64,000 bases of DNA from Allolobophora icterica (Eukaryota; Annelida; Clitellata; Crassiclitellata; Lumbricidae). The notes under the pieces are model-generated. The model worked only from the letters and a program-made list of their open reading frames with translations. It was not told the DNA's origin and ran no database searches. Below are positions 60,641 to 64,000 of this stretch, in pieces (positions within the stretch are counted from its first letter, which is position 1; every line of letters begins with the position of its first letter). The position numbers were made by a program, and so were the translations under genes. Location: NCBI GenBank assembly GCA_963556255.1, contig OY744613.1, positions 53,104,949-53,168,948 on the forward strand, in the 5' to 3' direction.

Positions 60641-60911
60641 CCTTAAGCCAGCCCTGAAGCAGCCATGGGTATCAAGTGCTAAAGACTTCATTTTCTTAGC
60701 CTCGGCATATGAGGGCGGTTGGTCAGTCCTGTCTCACTCGCCGTCTCATCTTCTCACCGACAGTGTAGTACGTTCAGTGTAGCTGAGTTGGCTAGGAGGG
60801 GGTGCAGGTGTACCAGAAATCTCGGACCAAATTTCTGCCCTGTGTTGATTTGAACCCTTGACCTCTCGATTGAGAGTCCAACACGCTAACCACTACACTA
60901 TTGAACATCTT
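60641..60911 (-). mobile_element. tRNA-like SINE with (CTT)n tail, minus strand
   Basis: Minus strand: GTGTAGTGGTTAGCGTG (A-box region) and GGTTCAAATC (B box, + strand at about 60848-60857), a body shared with 62225-62490 (ACACTGTCGGTG-GAAGAT, GCTAAGAAAATGAAGTC, CCATGGCTGC), then (CTT)n. Direct repeats AGGG(T)CATCGATTAAG at about 60079-60093 and 60913-60928 bracket SINE plus tail, a target duplication of about 15 bp. Confidence 0.8.
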
Positions 60912-60928
60912 TAGGGTCATCGATTAAG

Positions 60929-61389
60929 CAGACCTGGAATTGTAGTGTTCTGCCACGTGGCGAGTAATTGTTTATTACATTTGTTAAAGAACATAAAGCG
61001 ATGAGATTTGCAGACAGTTCTGCCATCTGGCGTATAGTAATTTAGAAAACCTTCGTCACAGTACTGCTATAAGAAACCTAATCAACCCTTTGGCGAATAT
61101 CTACAGCTGTCATAGATTACTCAACTTTCCTTTTTTTTAAATGCTGTGTGTGATGTCATGTACCCGATCATGAGGCAAAAAATTCACATTGATAAGAATT
61201 AAATATAGCGCAGAACTATACATAATAGAAAACTAATAATCACAAAACGATTTAGTCAACGATTAATCGCCCTAAATTGTTGCAGATCTGTCGAAGGATT
61301 TTTTGTTTCTCCGTTGCCTCAAATCAGAAAAACTATCCGTACTAGTAGAAATATTCTCAGAAACAATTAATCATTCTACACAATCACAT
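60929..61389. other. Unassigned DNA between SINE and duplicated segment B
   Basis: Nothing recognised except the word GCCATCTGGCG near 61022, shared with other sites. Confidence 0.4.
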
Positions 61390-62215
61390 AACAACTTTGA
61401 GATTGTATTGGAGAAAGATGAAAAGAAGTCTAGATATATCAGACGAAGAGAACTTGTTGTCAAAGCCATGTCATGCGTAAGAGATGTCGATTCTATGCTA
61501 TTCATAAATACCACACGACAGAGCAAATGAAAGAGGATGAACTTTTAAGAGACGTCAAAGTGGTGCAAAATCATTATTAATTCATTGTCCAAAATAGTGA
61601 AAGTGAGTAAAACAATGCAAAAGGGCCATTTGATTTCGTTATGTTTAACTGCGTCGATACATGTAGGGTCCTATGTCTCGAAAAAGAGGCCTTGAACCTC
61701 CGCATCGATCTCTGAACAGCCACTGCGATATAACGCAGCGCTGCTAAATAAGATGGTGCCCTGCGCTTAACTTTACAGTAGCACTCTAGAAATTTGGAGT
61801 TTACGATTACGATTACAGCCTACAATTTCATATTTCACCTTCTACTTAGGAAATGGTATCTCTTTTTTGATAACACGAAGGCAATACGGTGCGATAAATT
61901 TGTGAGATAAATGACTATCTTTCAACTGGTTCAGACTCTCCTTTTGACGATGCATGCTCATTGCTCAGGTCTGCTGTATATTAGTACATTATAATGCCGT
62001 ATCCTTTAGAAAAAGTAATCATTCACCAGGCCTGGTACGAGGGTGATATGAGCTGGTATGAGCTTTCATAATCATCAACAAATGTGCACCAATTTACACT
62101 TCATTGTGTTTACACCTAAAGGCATAAAACTGATAGCCAGTGATCTTGCTTTAACTATTATAGATCCACATAAGTTTCCACATAAGTTGGACATTCAAGG
62201 TGGATTTCGTTGATT
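61390..62215. repeat. Duplicated segment B, left part
   Basis: Counterpart of 56040-56609. At 61775-61815 it carries a + oriented LINE 3' end (GCACTCTAGAAATTTGGAGT then TTACGATTACGATTAC). A frame at 61303-61530 (KDEKKSRYIRRRELVVKAMS) is open in B only; the A copy has a stop there. So if it was ever coding, A is dead. Confidence 0.6.
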
Positions 62216-62490
62216 TAGCTCAGAGGGATGTTATTATAATGGGGTGATCAGAGTGCTGGATTGTAACTCGAGAAGTCGGTGTTTCGAATCCCAAAATTTG
62301 GTTACAGATTTCTGTTTAGCCTGCGCCCTCTACCAACTCAGCCATAACGAGTACGTTGACTGTACACTGTCGGTGGGAAGATAGGACCCGTTTTATATGC
62401 CAATGCTAAGAAAATGAAGTCGCCAACACTTCATAACCATGGCTGCCTCAGGATTAGCTTAAAGGACGGCTCTTCTTCTTAGTTGAAGCA
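62216..62490 (+). mobile_element. tRNA-like SINE, same family as 60641-60911
   Basis: Begins near TTGATTTAGCTCAGAGGGAT (A-box-like TAGCTCAGAGG), B-box-like GTTTCGAATCCC at about 62280-62291, the body shared with the minus-strand copy, and a short CTTCTTCTT tail at about 62472-62480. It interrupts duplicated segment B at a place where segment A is continuous. Confidence 0.75.
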
Positions 62491-62504
62491 CCTTGGTCCA
62501 GTGT

Positions 62505-62880
62505 ATACTGTTGACGATAGAGGAAGTTGGACTTAATTATTTGAAGCAGACTAACCTAATTGAGTTTAAGTTATAACAGCGCAGAAAATCCATGTTCAAA
62601 CACTGCTGACCTGAAAGAGGAAGTACAGGCGAGCAATATCTTAAACAGCAAATTAAATTCCCCTAACTTTCGGATCGTGTGCGTTACAAAAGAGAGATGG
62701 TCCTACAGCATAGACTTCGTGCAAAACTCGTCGTTTAAGTCCCAGTGTGCTTGTGACAGACTATCGAGGCCTGGACCATTACAGACTAGATAAGCAACTT
62801 CAGGTGTCAATTCAATGACAATCGAATCACTCCAACGAATTTACTCAAACGCGCATAAATTATGCTAATGAGGTGCATAA
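62505..62880. repeat. Duplicated segment B, right part, with FB1 empty site
   Basis: Counterpart of 59215-59640. GCGCATAAATTATGCTAATG at 62851-62870 is the uninterrupted form of the sequence split by FB1 at 1156-2260 (single GCATAAATT at 62853-62861). Confidence 0.7.
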
Positions 62881-63016
62881 TACATAATAGGTCGCTGTGG
62901 AAAGCTGCTAAAGGCAAACATATGTACGGCCTAACAGAATAAACAACTTATGGAAATAGGCAAGTGTGCTAGTCTAAAATGTATATTTGAACGGTCGCAC
63001 CTGCGTGTATGTGCAC

Positions 63017-64000
<984 letters not shown>

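Noticed and set aside
60073..60691. Poly-Lys and poly-Ser frames of about 200 codons
   Set aside because: Translation of the AAG tract, which is a SINE tail.
61303..61530. 75-codon frame with KDEKKSRYIRRRELVVKAMS
   Set aside because: Open in copy B but interrupted in copy A, unrecognised, no clear start or donor; recorded under the duplication instead.

Overview
This is a eukaryotic (metazoan) genomic window. It is AT-rich, intron-dominated and full of transposon relics and microsatellites, with no operons, ribosome binding sites or prokaryotic genes. Frequent TAGGCCTA words, tRNA-derived SINEs and several foldback elements whose inverted ends are arrays of 14-16 bp repeats suggest a marine deuterostome. 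The foldback elements recall the TU elements described from sea urchins, so an echinoderm is my best guess. That assignment is inference.

One host gene can be reconstructed with confidence, on the + strand from 10677 to 48699. It is an immunoglobulin-superfamily (IgSF) receptor. Four Ig-like domain exons lie at 10677-10988, 17455-17802, 18607-18900 and 25703-25993, all in phase 1-1, and their joins give sensible residues. They are followed by a cassette region with five separate transmembrane exons (two A-type, three B-type), short linker exons, a Ser/Thr-rich stalk in two micro-exons and at least two possible C-terminal tails. One tail is a basic, proline-containing exon ending at 32279. The other is a tyrosine-rich tail (YAEV, YSVI, YGEL, YAPL) ending at 48699. 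The signal-peptide exon was not found; it may lie in 1-10676 or outside the window. The layout suggests duplication of a transmembrane-exon cassette and isoforms with alternative anchors and tails.

Almost everything else is mobile DNA. Region 1-10.6 kb holds a TU-like foldback element, a TTAA-flanked piggyBac-like element, a hAT-like element containing an antisense LINE that itself contains a second foldback element, a small MITE, and a 2.3 kb transposon with ~140 bp inverted ends. Introns of the Ig gene hold another foldback element (11.6-13.5 kb), a hAT transposase relic split by a MITE, further MITEs, a second relic of the 2.3 kb transposon, LINE 3' ends, a tRNA-SINE, a LINE with a restriction-like endonuclease relic (37.8-39.2 kb), a palindrome-rich tandem array (40.6-41.5 kb) and a foldback element at 47.4-48.2 kb. 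Region 49-64 kb has no recognisable host gene. It holds two more TU-like elements (52.3-53.2 and 54.8-55.6 kb), a TIR transposon (56.6-59.1 kb) with a hAT MITE inside it, a diverged duplication (56.0-59.6 versus 61.4-62.9 kb), two SINEs of one family (one with a ~546 bp CTT tail) and a long GT microsatellite.

Five foldback elements have 9 bp (or nearly 9 bp) target duplications, and for two of them an intact or inferable empty site is present in the window.
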